The position numbers and the translations under genes are program-made. Under the pieces are notes generated by a model that had not been told where the DNA came from, made no database searches, and worked only from the letters and a program-made list of their open reading frames with translations. DNA of 64,000 bases from an uncultured Pseudomonadales bacterium (lineage in GTDB: Bacteria; Pseudomonadota; Gammaproteobacteria; Pseudomonadales; Cellvibrionaceae), in contig CANLBN010000001.1 of the NCBI GenBank assembly GCA_947488935.1, forward strand, positions 248,001 to 312,000, in the 5' to 3' direction. The number at the start of each line of letters is the position of its first letter. The stretch's first letter is position 1. Below, piece after piece: positions 6,996 through 15,633 of this stretch.

Positions 6996-7502
6996 ATGTT
7001 TAAAAGAATTATGCTTCGTTTCCGAGATATGAAAACCATCAGTAAGTTAATTTCCGGCGCTGACGAACAAGCTCATATCAACGGAAAGGAAGAACCTGGA
7101 GCAGAACACTTCGTACTTTCAGCTTTAAATTTAGATGATGGCAGCGCTAAACGAGTGTTTGAGAAAATGAATGCGAACGCTGAAAAGTTCAAAAACGCTA
7201 TCAGTCAACAATACATCGATGCATTGTCCTCTATCGGTATTGATAGCGCGAACGAAATTAGTTCGGAGCCGGTACAATCAAACAAAGCGTTTCACAATTC
7301 GCAGCCATCAGGTCAAGTGTTAATGAAATCGCTCTATACTCTCAAACAAAGAGATAAACACCGACCTTTATTGGGCGTTCATGTCATTAGTGTTGCGTCT
7401 GAAATGGAGCACGGAGTTGTCGCTAGAGCTTTTAGAGCTATGGGCGTAGACTCAAAGCAGTTAGCTTGTTTAATTAAAGAAGAACTTGAGTCACAGTATT
7501 GA
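6996..7502 (+). CDS. Clp N-terminal (R) domain protein
   Basis: A 168-residue protein made of the duplicated Clp N-terminal repeat found at the front of ClpA/ClpC/ClpB, without any AAA+ domain. The two repeats are visible as EPGAEHFVLSALNLDDGSA (about residues 31-49) and LLGVHVISVASEMEHGV (about 126-142), each followed by an FxxMxxxxxxF-type helix. AAGGAGG 6 bases upstream sets the ATG at 6996. The HTH frame ends 10 bases before it, and such HTH plus Clp-N pairs are seen elsewhere. A role in substrate recognition or as a regulator is inferred. The attC at 7507 follows. Confidence 0.75.
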   Translation: MFKRIMLRFRDMKTISKLISGADEQAHINGKEEPGAEHFVLSALNLDDGSAKRVFEKMNANAEKFKNAISQQYIDALSSIGIDSANEISSEPVQSNKAFHNSQPSGQVLMKSLYTLKQRDKHRPLLGVHVISVASEMEHGVVARAFRAMGVDSKQLACLIKEELESQY

Positions 7503-7506
7503 ATAT

Positions 7507-7576
7507 GTCTAACAAATCAATCAAAGTCGCCTTCGGCTGGATGCGCTAACGCGCGCCCGTTTTAAAGGCGTTAGGG
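7507..7576 (+). repeat. attC site (family B) after the Clp-N gene
   Basis: GTCTAAC and GTTAGGG bound a 70-bp site with GGATGCGCTAACGCGCGCC in the right arm and CGCCTTCGGCTGG in the centre. It is close to the site at 8615. Confidence 0.82.
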
Positions 7577-7582
7577 AGATAA

Positions 7583-7951
7583 ATGAAATCCTCTGTGTTA
7601 GTTGGTAAGCGTAATATAGATCTCAAATTTTCATATTTTGGACTAGAAAGATATTACGTAGATGGAAAGCTCATCGATAAAAGATGGAATTTTAAAGCCT
7701 CTGGTAACAGAGAATTTCTTGTTGATTCTGACATCGTTCGCGTAGATATAAACATGTTACCTTCAAAGTACTCATGCAAGCTGTATGTAAATAATGAGCT
7801 TCATATTGAGGATTTATTTCCTGAATTACGTAAAAAAATTGAACGAATAAAAAGTGATGGCGTAACTCCCCACTGGTTTAAAAGTCTAGTTATTATGCTC
7901 ATAATAGCAGCTATACTTTTAACAATAATTAGTTATCTTCGGGACCTTTAG
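7583..7951 (+). CDS. cassette-encoded tail-anchored membrane protein
   Basis: A 122-residue protein with a soluble N-terminal domain of about 95 residues rich in beta strands (KRNIDLKFSYFGLERYYVDG) and a single C-terminal transmembrane helix (SLVIMLIIAAILLTIISYL, about residues 100-119). The topology suggests a cytoplasmic domain held at the inner membrane. TTAGGGAGAT just before the ATG combines the attC core with a ribosome site, an economical arrangement. The family is not recognised. Confidence 0.62.
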   Translation: MKSSVLVGKRNIDLKFSYFGLERYYVDGKLIDKRWNFKASGNREFLVDSDIVRVDINMLPSKYSCKLYVNNELHIEDLFPELRKKIERIKSDGVTPHWFKSLVIMLIIAAILLTIISYLRDL

Positions 7952-8078
7952 CCCTAACAAACACATTAAGTTCGCCGTTGCACGGCTGGGACTTCTACTA
8001 CGTTGCTCGTTTTGTGTTTTAACGCTACGCTAATACAAAATCGCAATTACAAATTTTCCGCTAACAGCGGCATTATAC
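7952..8078 (+). repeat. attC site (family C, 127 bp)
   Basis: CCCTAAC and ATTATAC bound a long site. It contains TTCGCCGTTGCACGGC, TTTTGTGTTTTAACGCTACG with CAAAATCGC, and the TTGCTCG block shared with attC 1 and attC 6. The right core has A in place of the first G of GTT. Confidence 0.68.
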
Positions 8079-8095
8079 GCAAAAAGGAGTTCTAC

Positions 8096-8620
8096 TTGAG
8101 TAATACTATAGCGGTTTTTGCAAGTGCAAGACGAAATGGAAACACAGGTAAATTTATAGATTGGATCTCTGATGCTCTAAGAATTGATGTTATAGATCTT
8201 TCCGAAAAAGATATATCTCCCTACGATTACGACCATAAAAATCTCAATGATGATTTTCTTCCATTAATGCACAAGCTTCTTGAGTACAACAAAATCATTT
8301 TTGTAACACCAGTTTATTGGTATGGTCCCAGCGCCCAAATGAAAGTTTTTATTGATAGAACGTCAGACTTTTTAGATATAGAAGAACTAAAAGACATAGG
8401 TCGGCGTTTGCGTAAGAAAACCGCATATATTGTGTGTACTTCTATTAGTAGCGATGCCGATGCTTCGTTTATCAATTCGCTAAAAGATACATTTGAGTAT
8501 CTAGGGATGGAGTATGGTGGCTATATTCACGCGAACTGTGAAGACGGCTATATAAAAGAAAATTATCGCCAAGATGTTGATAGATTTGTAACTTCAGTGA
8601 GAGAATCAGCATGCGTATAA
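8096..8620 (+). CDS. NAD(P)H-dependent FMN reductase-like flavodoxin-fold protein
   Basis: A 174-residue protein of the flavodoxin-like NAD(P)H-dependent oxidoreductase group. The phosphate-binding loop is ASARRNGNTGKF (about residues 9-20), the FMN isoalloxazine loop is TPVYWYGPSAQMKVFIDR (about 78-95), and EYGGYIHANCED fits the last strand. These enzymes use NAD(P)H to reduce FMN or quinone-like compounds in the cytoplasm. I chose the TTG at 8096 because AAGGAG lies 6 bases upstream and the glycine-rich loop then sits at the normal distance. It is a complete cassette gene between two attC sites. Confidence 0.82.
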   Translation: MSNTIAVFASARRNGNTGKFIDWISDALRIDVIDLSEKDISPYDYDHKNLNDDFLPLMHKLLEYNKIIFVTPVYWYGPSAQMKVFIDRTSDFLDIEELKDIGRRLRKKTAYIVCTSISSDADASFINSLKDTFEYLGMEYGGYIHANCEDGYIKENYRQDVDRFVTSVRESACV

Positions 8621-8684
8621 CAAAGCAAATCACAATCGCTTCGCTCGGACGCGCTAACGCGCGCCCGTGTTTGCGACGTTAGGC
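8615..8684 (+). repeat. attC site (family B)
   Basis: GTATAAC and GTTAGGC bound a 70-bp site with GGACGCGCTAACGCGCGCCC in the right arm and CGCTTCGCTCGGAC in the centre, typical of gammaproteobacterial attC sites. Confidence 0.83.
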
Positions 8685-8701
8685 ATCAGAGATATTATAT
8701 T

Positions 8702-9217
8702 ATGAAGTTTGGGAAGGTATTTATCAAACGGAGCGTGGAAGATGTTTATGATTATTTGCTGCTAATCGACAACTGGAAAAAGATGTTAGAGTACTGTGAC
8801 ATTCAAGAGGGCTTAAAGACTAAGTTTGTTCGACATGGTTCTGATATAGCAAAAGAAGGAGACACTTTTAAATTTCATATTTATTCATTGCATGAGTCTA
8901 GATCAAAGATCGATTTGGTATTAGCAATCGATAAACTGAAGCGCCCAAATGTTATAGAGGCTCGGTATTGGCTTACAAATAAGCTGGGCTCAAAAACTGA
9001 AAAAGATATAACTGACTACGCCGGTGACTTTCGAACCTTCTATTGCAAATATAATATAAAGGCCGTTAAGCATGGTAGCGTAGTTTCACAAGAGGTTAAC
9101 TTTAAGCTAAAGTCTAGATTTTTAAAGTTAATCTTTTGGTTTTTTTTGGCAGGAAGCTATTTTAAAAATAAAAAGTATATGAAAAAAATGGCAAATTTCA
9201 TAGAGTCAGATGCCTAA
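8702..9217 (+). CDS. cassette-encoded SRPBCC/START-like protein
   Basis: A 171-residue protein whose start (FIKRSVEDVYDYLLLIDNWK) follows the usual opening of SRPBCC/polyketide cyclase-like domains, a strand followed by a helix with V-[FY]-x-[FYL]-[LV]-x-D. The central part has alternating strands (TFKFHIYSLHESRSKIDLVL). The C-terminal segment FLKLIFWFFLAGSYFKNKKY is strongly hydrophobic and could be the long C-terminal helix of the fold or a membrane anchor. This fold binds hydrophobic ligands, but none can be named here. Confidence in the fold is moderate. Confidence 0.6.
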   Translation: MKFGKVFIKRSVEDVYDYLLLIDNWKKMLEYCDIQEGLKTKFVRHGSDIAKEGDTFKFHIYSLHESRSKIDLVLAIDKLKRPNVIEARYWLTNKLGSKTEKDITDYAGDFRTFYCKYNIKAVKHGSVVSQEVNFKLKSRFLKLIFWFFLAGSYFKNKKYMKKMANFIESDA

Positions 9218-9241
9218 TAAGGCAATTAAAAGGCGTCACAA
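9212..9241 (+). repeat. second collapsed attC remnant
   Basis: GCCTAATAAGGC then AATTAAAAGGCGTCAC lie between two genes only 27 bases apart. The outer boxes resemble attC ends (GCCTAAY and GGCGTYA), but the central palindrome is missing. As at 6383, this would fuse two cassettes. Confidence 0.45.
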
Positions 9242-9244
9242 AAA

Positions 9245-9499
9245 ATGTATTTTACCTATAATCTCCATTGGCATGGGCACGTGGTTTACCCACTTAGAGT
9301 CAGGGGCCCAAAAACACTTGGTGTACTTGCTCAACAATGGGATAGATCTAAGCTACTTGTAAAATCTACTGTAACTCTGGATTCAATATATTCGAAAAAC
9401 CCAGCTAAGTTAATTTTTCGCTATTGGTGCCAAGCAGACCTTGATCTTGTTTTTAAATCGTTAGCCAATGATACTGAACTACCAAGTAGGTATTCATGA
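9245..9499 (+). CDS. hypothetical protein of last cassette in array 1
   Basis: An 84-residue basic protein, rich in aromatic residues, with no signal peptide or membrane segment. I do not recognise the family. It follows the collapsed attC and is followed by half an attC, so it is the last cassette gene of the array. The ATG at 9245 lies in an A-rich stretch without a good ribosome site. The gene is less certain than its neighbours. Confidence 0.45.
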   Translation: MYFTYNLHWHGHVVYPLRVRGPKTLGVLAQQWDRSKLLVKSTVTLDSIYSKNPAKLIFRYWCQADLDLVFKSLANDTELPSRYS

Positions 9500-9503
9500 A
9501 AAA

Positions 9504-9530
9504 ACATAACAAAGTGTCATGTTTGAAAAA
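9504..9530 (+). repeat. truncated family A attC at the end of array 1
   Basis: ACATAACAAAGTGTCATGTTTG matches the left arm of family A attC sites (for example at 5584 and 26510), shown here across positions 9504-9525. The right arm and core are absent. Instead AAAAAAAACGAGC and a small inverted repeat (CGAGC at 9534-9538, GCTCG at 9547-9551) follow. This marks the right boundary of the array. From here to 9628 I see nothing else. Confidence 0.65.
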
Positions 9531-9628
9531 AAACGAGCATACTTAAGCTCGATAATATTTTTATATAAAGCTACCAACTTAAAAACTCACCGAATAAAAA
9601 ACTCTTACACACCATTATCTTATTATCA

Positions 9629-10708
9629 TCACCGACCCACGGTTGTTTTACTCAAGGCATCAAAATCAACAATATAGTACTTCCCTGAACTTATATCTTT
9701 GCCATTATTTAAAACTGACGATTTATGTAGTTCATTAACCGTCGCAAAAATACGATTACCTGCACCTGCAGCAAAGCCATCAACCCAACTTAATTTTTTA
9801 CTATCTTTGAAAAGAACATGATACTTGCGATCTGCATCAATATAACCAATGGCATCATTGGTAATATCGCTGATATAAATATTATTAGCATCATCGATAG
9901 TAATACCATCACTGATCGGTTTATCGGCGTAGGTTTCTACTCGTTGTGCAAGCTGAGCATCCGTTAGGTAATGATCCAGTAAATCAGCAGTCTTTAACCT
10001 ATATAATTTTGTGCCTGTCATTGGTGCAAAGTACAGCCACTCGTTTTTGCTATCTATTGTAATCGGGTTTACACCGATCCTTGCTGCCTCTTTACCCAAG
10101 GTAACTACACGACCATTAATCGTCATATCAATATTTTCAGGACGAGTAAATTTACTGCCACTCAAGACTCTACGCACCTCACCGGTTTTTAAATCAACAA
10201 CAATAAGGCCCGAGTTATGAGCCTGTGCAGTATCGGTAATATAAACAGCTTCATGTTTTCTATCGACGGCAAGATCATTAAGAAAAGAGTTTTCAGGGAC
10301 AGCCGGTAGTGCCAAGTAAATAATTTTATACAGAGATTTTTTCTCAGTATCCCAACCAATTAATCTACCCGATTTCTCTCGGCCTGCAGCTGTTTCGAGC
10401 ATCCATAAAATATTTTTCTCATCTACGACCACCCCCAACACAGGGTTAAGCGACTGGCTAAACCTCTCATTCGGATACGCAACAGCCTCGCCGCTTTTTA
10501 ATACCTCTACGATTTTGTTTTTAGGGCCATAGAAAAAATGGTTGCTCATAAACACCCGCCCATTTTGGGAGACGGCAATATTACCCGGTGGGTTGGTGAC
10601 ATTAAACTCATGGGTAATTCTAAAATCCGATGCAGCCACCAAACATGGCATCACTGCGACCAACGCAAACACGTTATACATAAGTACCATTTTAAATAAT
10701 TTATACAT
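9629..10708 (-). CDS. secreted MRJP/yellow-like beta-propeller protein
   Basis: A 359-residue protein with a signal peptide (about residues 1-27, ending CLVAA) and a repeated strand pattern of a six-bladed propeller resembling the major royal jelly protein/yellow family and SMP-30-like lactonases. Family-like segments are PGNIAVSQNGRVFMS, SFLNDLAVDRKHEAVYITDT and PISDGITIDDANNIYISDI. It is presumably periplasmic; bacterial members are of uncertain function, with lactonase-like activity possible. I chose the ATG at 10708 because AGAGGTGG precedes it. It is transcribed away from the VIT/VWA gene. A Cys in the signal region does not form a clear lipobox. Confidence 0.8.
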   Translation of the reverse strand: MYKLFKMVLMYNVFALVAVMPCLVAASDFRITHEFNVTNPPGNIAVSQNGRVFMSNHFFYGPKNKIVEVLKSGEAVAYPNERFSQSLNPVLGVVVDEKNILWMLETAAGREKSGRLIGWDTEKKSLYKIIYLALPAVPENSFLNDLAVDRKHEAVYITDTAQAHNSGLIVVDLKTGEVRRVLSGSKFTRPENIDMTINGRVVTLGKEAARIGVNPITIDSKNEWLYFAPMTGTKLYRLKTADLLDHYLTDAQLAQRVETYADKPISDGITIDDANNIYISDITNDAIGYIDADRKYHVLFKDSKKLSWVDGFAAGAGNRIFATVNELHKSSVLNNGKDISSGKYYIVDFDALSKTTVGR

Positions 10709-10994
10709 TGCCACCTCTTTTAACATATAGGAACCCTTAGCTTTATCTAAGGTAATAAAAAACGCACCGAAATTAGACCACAGAGTAATACTAAGCAGGT
10801 AATATTGGCATACTACATTAGCTCACCCACCTCTCATGCCAAGCACTTCAAGCTCTTACAAATCCCAAGGGTATCACTACTTGCTACTATAGGGTTCACT
10901 CTACACAACTTTGCTGTTTTCACTTCATAGCACTTACCGCTATAGGCACACTGCCCGCACTCAATTTATAACTTAGCAGTTTAGGAGACTTAAA
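10709..10994. promoter_or_regulatory. intergenic region between two divergent genes
   Basis: This 286-base stretch separates two divergently transcribed genes and must hold both promoters. TTAGGAGAC at 10980-10988 is the ribosome site of the downstream + strand gene. I see no inverted repeat or operator that stands out. Confidence 0.4.
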
Positions 10995-13115
10995 ATGAAA
11001 ACAATAAAGCTATACCTCATTGGCGCTTTGCTTTTCATGGGCGCACATCTAGCACAGGCAGCGGGTTTATTAACACCCACTAACAGTAGCAGTAATCCAT
11101 TAACTATTCGTGAGCACCATGTAAATGTCACAATCAATCATGGTTATGCAACCACTTCTGTTGAACAGATATTTTTTAACCCTAACCCGCAGGATTTAGA
11201 GGCTATTTACTCTTTTCCTGTACCCGACAAAGCAGCCGTGGGAGAGTTTACCTACTGGATTGATGGCAAACCTGTTACTGGTGAAGTGGTAGAGAAACAA
11301 AAAGCAAAACAGATTTACGAGCAGGAAAAACAAGCAGGACGAGAAACTGCATTGGTCGAAAAAGACAGCCACAAGACCTTCGATATATCCGTAAGCCCTG
11401 TGCGCGCCAATAGTGAGGTACGCATTCGCTTAGTTTATATTCAAGCTGCTCATGTTGATACCAGTATTGGGCGCTATATCTACCCACTGGAGGACGGCGG
11501 TGTTGATGAAGTTAAAAATGCCTTTTGGTCGCGTAACGACGCAGTCAAAGAAAAATTCAGCTTTAATATCGACTTACATTCTAGCTATCCCGTCGATGCT
11601 GTTCGCCTACCACAGCATCCAAATGCAACGGTAAAGCAGATTGATAAAAAGCGCTGGAATATCAATATTACAAATCATGCAAGCAATACAAGTAATGGAC
11701 AAAATGACGATATAAACCTTGCAGGCCAGCAACCAATAAGCTCGGCGGAAATACCTACTACCCCCAATACGCAAAATAATGCAGCCAATCTAAACGAAGA
11801 CATTGTGCTCTACTGGCGCTTACAAAATGGCTTACCTGGCGCACTCGATATGGTGACCTACAAAGAAGAAAACCAATCGATCGGTACCTTTATGCTAACA
11901 CTCACACCAGGGGATGATTTAAAAGCAATACAACAAGGCAGCGATTGGATCTTTGTGCTTGATATCTCTGGCTCAATGAACGGTAAATTTGCAAGTTTGA
12001 CCGAAGGCGTAAGACAAGGTTTAAAAAAATTACGCACTACAGACCGCTTTAAAGTCGTGCTGTTTAATAACAACGCTATCGACTTTACACAGGGCTTTTT
12101 ACCCGTCGATCAAACCAATGTTAAGTCAACCCTTAACCGCCTCAGTAGTTATGGCCCAAACGGTGGCACCAATTTGTATGCAGGTTTAAAACAAGGCGTT
12201 AGCAATTTAGATGCTGACCGCAGCAGCGCTATTATTTTAGTGACCGATGGCGTAGCCAATGTAGGCATAACAGAAAAAAAAGCGTTTATTAAATTACTGA
12301 AAAAAAATGATATTCGATTATTTACTTTTGTAATGGGTAATAGCACTAACAAACCATTACTAGAGGAAATGACTCGTGTATCTAGTGGCTTTGCACAATC
12401 TATATCTAACGCCGATGATATTGGTGGCCAGATACAAATTGCCGCTAAAAAAATGGTTCATCAAGCGTTTCGTGATGTGAGTATTTCTATCGATGGCGTG
12501 AGAACAAATAACCTAACACCAGAGAAAACAAATAGCCTTTATCATGGAGAGCAACTCACTATTTTAGGCCACTATAGTGGCGTAAAAAATGAGGCAAGCT
12601 CCGCTGATATTACCATTAAAGCTAAAGTAGGTTCTGAGACAAAAATCTATAAAACAACTATGCGCTTTCCTGCCGTTGATAACACGCACCCAGAGCTTGA
12701 GCGCCTATGGGCTTATGGCACAATCGAGCACTTACAAAGCCAATTAGACTACTATGGCAGCGATGCACAGGGCAGTAGTGAGGCAAAAGACATGGAGCAA
12801 GCAATTACGGATACTGCCATCAAGTATGGATTGGTCACAGACTACACCTCGATGCTAGTAGTAAGGGAAGAAGTACTCCAGCAACTAGGCATTACTGCAA
12901 GCAATAAGTTACGAGTGGAAAAAGAAAACAAAGCACGCGATATCAACAAAAAGACAAAAGCCCAACAACAAAACGTTTCGCAAGCACCAAGACCTGTGAC
13001 TGGTGGCAATCAATCCGGTGGTGGCGGTGGCGGCTCAACCTCACTTTTGTTATCGCTACTGATGCTAATGATTATTTTTGTAAGACGCAGCAAACTGTTT
13101 ATTACTAAAAAATAA
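10995..13115 (+). CDS. VIT and VWA domain surface protein with GlyGly-CTERM-like tail
   Basis: A 706-residue exported protein. Order: signal peptide (1-22, ending LAQA), VIT domain (about 30-160, with EAIYSFPVPDKAAVGEFTYW), an Asn/Thr-rich linker (about 225-270), VWA domain (about 320-490) with an intact MIDAS start DISGSMNG and TDGVANVG, and a C-terminal domain. It ends with a glycine run, a hydrophobic helix (STSLLLSLLMLMIIFV) and RRSK. That tail is the GlyGly-CTERM plan, in which a rhombosortase cleaves the anchor. The VIT/VWA part resembles the marine proteobacterial sortase-target family, which ends differently. No sortase or rhombosortase gene is nearby. Confidence 0.87.
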   Translation: MKTIKLYLIGALLFMGAHLAQAAGLLTPTNSSSNPLTIREHHVNVTINHGYATTSVEQIFFNPNPQDLEAIYSFPVPDKAAVGEFTYWIDGKPVTGEVVEKQKAKQIYEQEKQAGRETALVEKDSHKTFDISVSPVRANSEVRIRLVYIQAAHVDTSIGRYIYPLEDGGVDEVKNAFWSRNDAVKEKFSFNIDLHSSYPVDAVRLPQHPNATVKQIDKKRWNINITNHASNTSNGQNDDINLAGQQPISSAEIPTTPNTQNNAANLNEDIVLYWRLQNGLPGALDMVTYKEENQSIGTFMLTLTPGDDLKAIQQGSDWIFVLDISGSMNGKFASLTEGVRQGLKKLRTTDRFKVVLFNNNAIDFTQGFLPVDQTNVKSTLNRLSSYGPNGGTNLYAGLKQGVSNLDADRSSAIILVTDGVANVGITEKKAFIKLLKKNDIRLFTFVMGNSTNKPLLEEMTRVSSGFAQSISNADDIGGQIQIAAKKMVHQAFRDVSISIDGVRTNNLTPEKTNSLYHGEQLTILGHYSGVKNEASSADITIKAKVGSETKIYKTTMRFPAVDNTHPELERLWAYGTIEHLQSQLDYYGSDAQGSSEAKDMEQAITDTAIKYGLVTDYTSMLVVREEVLQQLGITASNKLRVEKENKARDINKKTKAQQQNVSQAPRPVTGGNQSGGGGGGSTSLLLSLLMLMIIFVRRSKLFITKK

Positions 13116-13141
13116 CTTCACCTGTAACACCTAGTAACAAC

Positions 13142-13175
13142 AAAAAAGCCTTTAGTAATAACTAAAGGCTTTTTT
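13142..13175. terminator. bidirectional rho-independent terminator
   Basis: A perfect 15-bp stem (AAAAAAGCCTTTAGT and its complement) with an AATA loop. The A-run and T-run at the two ends make it work in both directions. It lies between the convergent VIT/VWA gene and hisA, and closes both transcripts. Confidence 0.92.
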
Positions 13176-13229
13176 GTTGTGGTGTTTTTATTCACTAGCG
13201 ACAATGTTAGCTAAACAAGCTATCAAAGG

Positions 13230-13958
13230 TTATTTATCGCAAAGCTCTTGTGCTTCTTTAACGCTAAGCGTGCCTTCATAAATTGCCCGCCCAGTAATAG
13301 CACCGACAATACCTGTGTGTGCTTGCGCTTTAAGTGCTGTAATATCATCTATATTGGTAATACCACCCGAGGCAATAACAGGAATAGACGATGCCTGTGC
13401 CATAGCAACGGTAGCATCAACATTAACGCCTTGCATCATGCCATCGCGTGCAATATCAGTATAAACAATAGCCGAAACACCATCACTCTCGAAGCGCTTC
13501 GCCAAATCAGTCGCTTGTATCTCTGACACCTCTGCCCAACCATCGGTAGCCACCAAACCATTTTTAGCATCGAGGCCAACAATAATATGACCCGGGAATT
13601 GCTGGCACATCTCAGTAATAAACTCCGGCTCTTTAACGGCTTTAGTGCCAATGATGACGTAATCAACACCCGCTTGTAGGTAGTGCTCAATGGTCTCACC
13701 ACTGCGTATACCACCGCCAATTTGGATAGGCAATTTTGGGTAGGCCTTAGCAATCTCAGTGACAACGTCACCATTAACCGGCTCACCTGCAAAGGCGCCA
13801 TTCAAATCAACTAAATGCAAACGCCTACAACCTTGATCGACCCACTGCTTGGCAAAATCAACCGGGTTGTCGCCAAATACCGTTGAGTCGTCCATTAGGC
13901 CTTGGCGTAGTCTTACACACTGGCCATCTTTTAAATCTATTGCCGGAATAATTAACAT
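13230..13958 (-). CDS. hisA: HisA, ProFAR isomerase
   Basis: A 242-residue (beta-alpha)8-barrel enzyme that isomerises ProFAR to PRFAR in histidine synthesis. Catalytic aspartates are visible in [15 protein letters not shown] (Asp8) and [14 protein letters not shown] (about Asp129). Phosphate-binding loops are QIGGGIRS and IASGGI. It is the last gene of hisB-hisH-hisA and is followed by a strong terminator. The usual next gene, hisF, is not here. hisH ends 52 bases upstream. Confidence 0.97.
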   Translation of the reverse strand: MLIIPAIDLKDGQCVRLRQGLMDDSTVFGDNPVDFAKQWVDQGCRRLHLVDLNGAFAGEPVNGDVVTEIAKAYPKLPIQIGGGIRSGETIEHYLQAGVDYVIIGTKAVKEPEFITEMCQQFPGHIIVGLDAKNGLVATDGWAEVSEIQATDLAKRFESDGVSAIVYTDIARDGMMQGVNVDATVAMAQASSIPVIASGGITNIDDITALKAQAHTGIVGAITGRAIYEGTLSVKEAQELCDK

Positions 13959-14010
13959 TGTGATGCTTACTCTTTAAAACATTGACTAAAAAAGGAGGGG
14001 GATCGTGCTA

Positions 14011-14664
14011 TTAAAGCTCGCCATTCCACTGCACAAAATTCTTTAACAACTTAAGCCCATTTGTGTGGCTTTTTTCTGGATGGAACTGCGTTGCAAATAA
14101 ATTGTTATGGCTCATTGCAGCCGCAAAATCGACACCATAATGGCTTAAACCAGCTACCTGTGAGGATTCAGTCGAGTCCACATAATAGCTATGCACAAAG
14201 TAAAAGCGGCTGTTGTTCTCTATACCGTGCCACAAAGGGTGGTCTAGCGATTGTCCGACATTATTCCAACCCATATGGGGAACTTTTAATTTCTCGCCCT
14301 GCTCATCTTTTAAATCTTCGCCAAAAAAACGAACATTGCCGGGTAATAGGCCAATGCCTTCAACACCGCTATTCTCTTCGCTACGCTCCAATAAAGCCTG
14401 CATACCTACGCAAATGCCTAGTACGGGCTTTCCTTGAGAGACAATTTCAGGCACTAAAGTGTCAAAACCAAGACGGCAAATCTCTGCCATACAATCGCGT
14501 ATTGCACCAACCCCTGGAAATACCACTTTATCAGCACTGAGTATAAGCTCTCGATCGGCAGATATTTTTACATGAGAATCTGGCGATACATGGCTAAGCG
14601 CACTGGATACCGAGTGCAGATTACCCATACCATAATCAATAATAACAACGGAACTTGCGCCCAT
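14011..14664 (-). CDS. hisH: HisH, glutaminase subunit of imidazole glycerol phosphate synthase
   Basis: A 217-residue class I glutamine amidotransferase that feeds ammonia to HisF. The triad is visible: Cys in [11 protein letters not shown], His in [10 protein letters not shown] and the following Glu. [14 protein letters not shown] is the typical start. I used the ATG at 14664, which gives [15 protein letters not shown]; an in-frame upstream start at 14745 would run 27 residues into hisB without family support. The HisF partner must be encoded elsewhere. Confidence 0.96.
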   Translation of the reverse strand: MGASSVVIIDYGMGNLHSVSSALSHVSPDSHVKISADRELILSADKVVFPGVGAIRDCMAEICRLGFDTLVPEIVSQGKPVLGICVGMQALLERSEENSGVEGIGLLPGNVRFFGEDLKDEQGEKLKVPHMGWNNVGQSLDHPLWHGIENNSRFYFVHSYYVDSTESSQVAGLSHYGVDFAAAMSHNNLFATQFHPEKSHTNGLKLLKNFVQWNGEL

Positions 14665-14713
14665 GAACTGTCTCAATTTTACCGATGAATTAACAAAAGA
14701 AGGCTGCCAAAGA

Positions 14714-15334
14714 TTACAGGCAGCCCTTTGTCGATGGCATAACACCCGCCATTCGCGGATCTAACTCCAGCGCCATACGCAGAGCGCGGCCAAAGGCTTT
14801 ATACACAGTCTCCGCCTGATGGTGAGAGTTTTCACCTTTTAGGCAATCAATATGCAATGTGACTTGTGCGTGGTTAACAAAGCCTTGAAAGAACTCCCAA
14901 AATAGCTCGGTATCAAAAGTACCAATGCGTTTTTGGGTAAAAGGGACTTTCATCAATAAAGCAGGGCGGCCCGAAAAATCGATAACCACACGCGATAAAG
15001 CCTCGTCTAGAGGCACATAGGCATGCCCATAGCGACGAATACCTTTTTTATCACCTACGGCTTTTGCCACTGCCTGCCCCAAAGTAATACCCATATCTTC
15101 TACACTGTGGTGATCATCAATGTGGGTATCACCATCGCAGCTAATATCGAGGTCAATAAGGCCGTGACGCGCAATTTGATCCATCATATGCTCTAAAAAT
15201 GGCACACCCGTATCAAATTTTGATTGGCCTGTCCCATCGAGGTTTAACTTAACCTGGATTTTCGTTTCTAAGGTATCTCTACGGACATTAGCAATACGAT
15301 CATTCGCAGCTGCTTGAGACGTCTCTTGAGACAT
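14714..15334 (-). CDS. hisB: HisB, imidazoleglycerol-phosphate dehydratase
   Basis: A 206-residue monofunctional dehydratase (no phosphatase domain), sixth step of histidine synthesis. The metal-binding signatures are [13 protein letters not shown] and [15 protein letters not shown] near residues 47-80, and [20 protein letters not shown] near 167-186. GGAG 8 bases before the ATG supports the start. First gene of the hisBHA unit. The 299 bases upstream to the divergent AsmA gene carry no other gene or clear operator that I can see. Confidence 0.97.
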   Translation of the reverse strand: MSQETSQAAANDRIANVRRDTLETKIQVKLNLDGTGQSKFDTGVPFLEHMMDQIARHGLIDLDISCDGDTHIDDHHSVEDMGITLGQAVAKAVGDKKGIRRYGHAYVPLDEALSRVVIDFSGRPALLMKVPFTQKRIGTFDTELFWEFFQGFVNHAQVTLHIDCLKGENSHHQAETVYKAFGRALRMALELDPRMAGVMPSTKGCL

Positions 15335-15633
15335 AGTATTCTCCGGTAAATATCTAATAATTGGTGATGCAATTCGTTGGTAGTGAGTTGGTACTAAAAT
15401 AGTTTCTTGGTATGCTTACCCAATTAGTCTATGTAATCGCTACATGGGGACGTAACCGCCAATGCACCATCAAATTTTGGCGGCAATTATACGTGTTCAT
15501 TGATGTTCGTGCTAGGCATTAAAAGTAACAACAACCCAAGTAACAATCAAACATGGCGAACTCATGAGCTATTAGCGTGTCTATAGAACACCCCAACTAT
15601 AAAAGCCCTAAATCCTAAAGAGTTTCACCCTTT

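Noticed and set aside
1857..9530. CRISPR array as explanation for the spaced repeats
   Set aside because: The repeats are 60-127 bp palindromes separated by whole genes, with differing sequences; this is an attC array.
14213..14540. Long + strand frames opposite hisH
   Set aside because: They are antisense to a well-conserved gene and their products look like no protein family.
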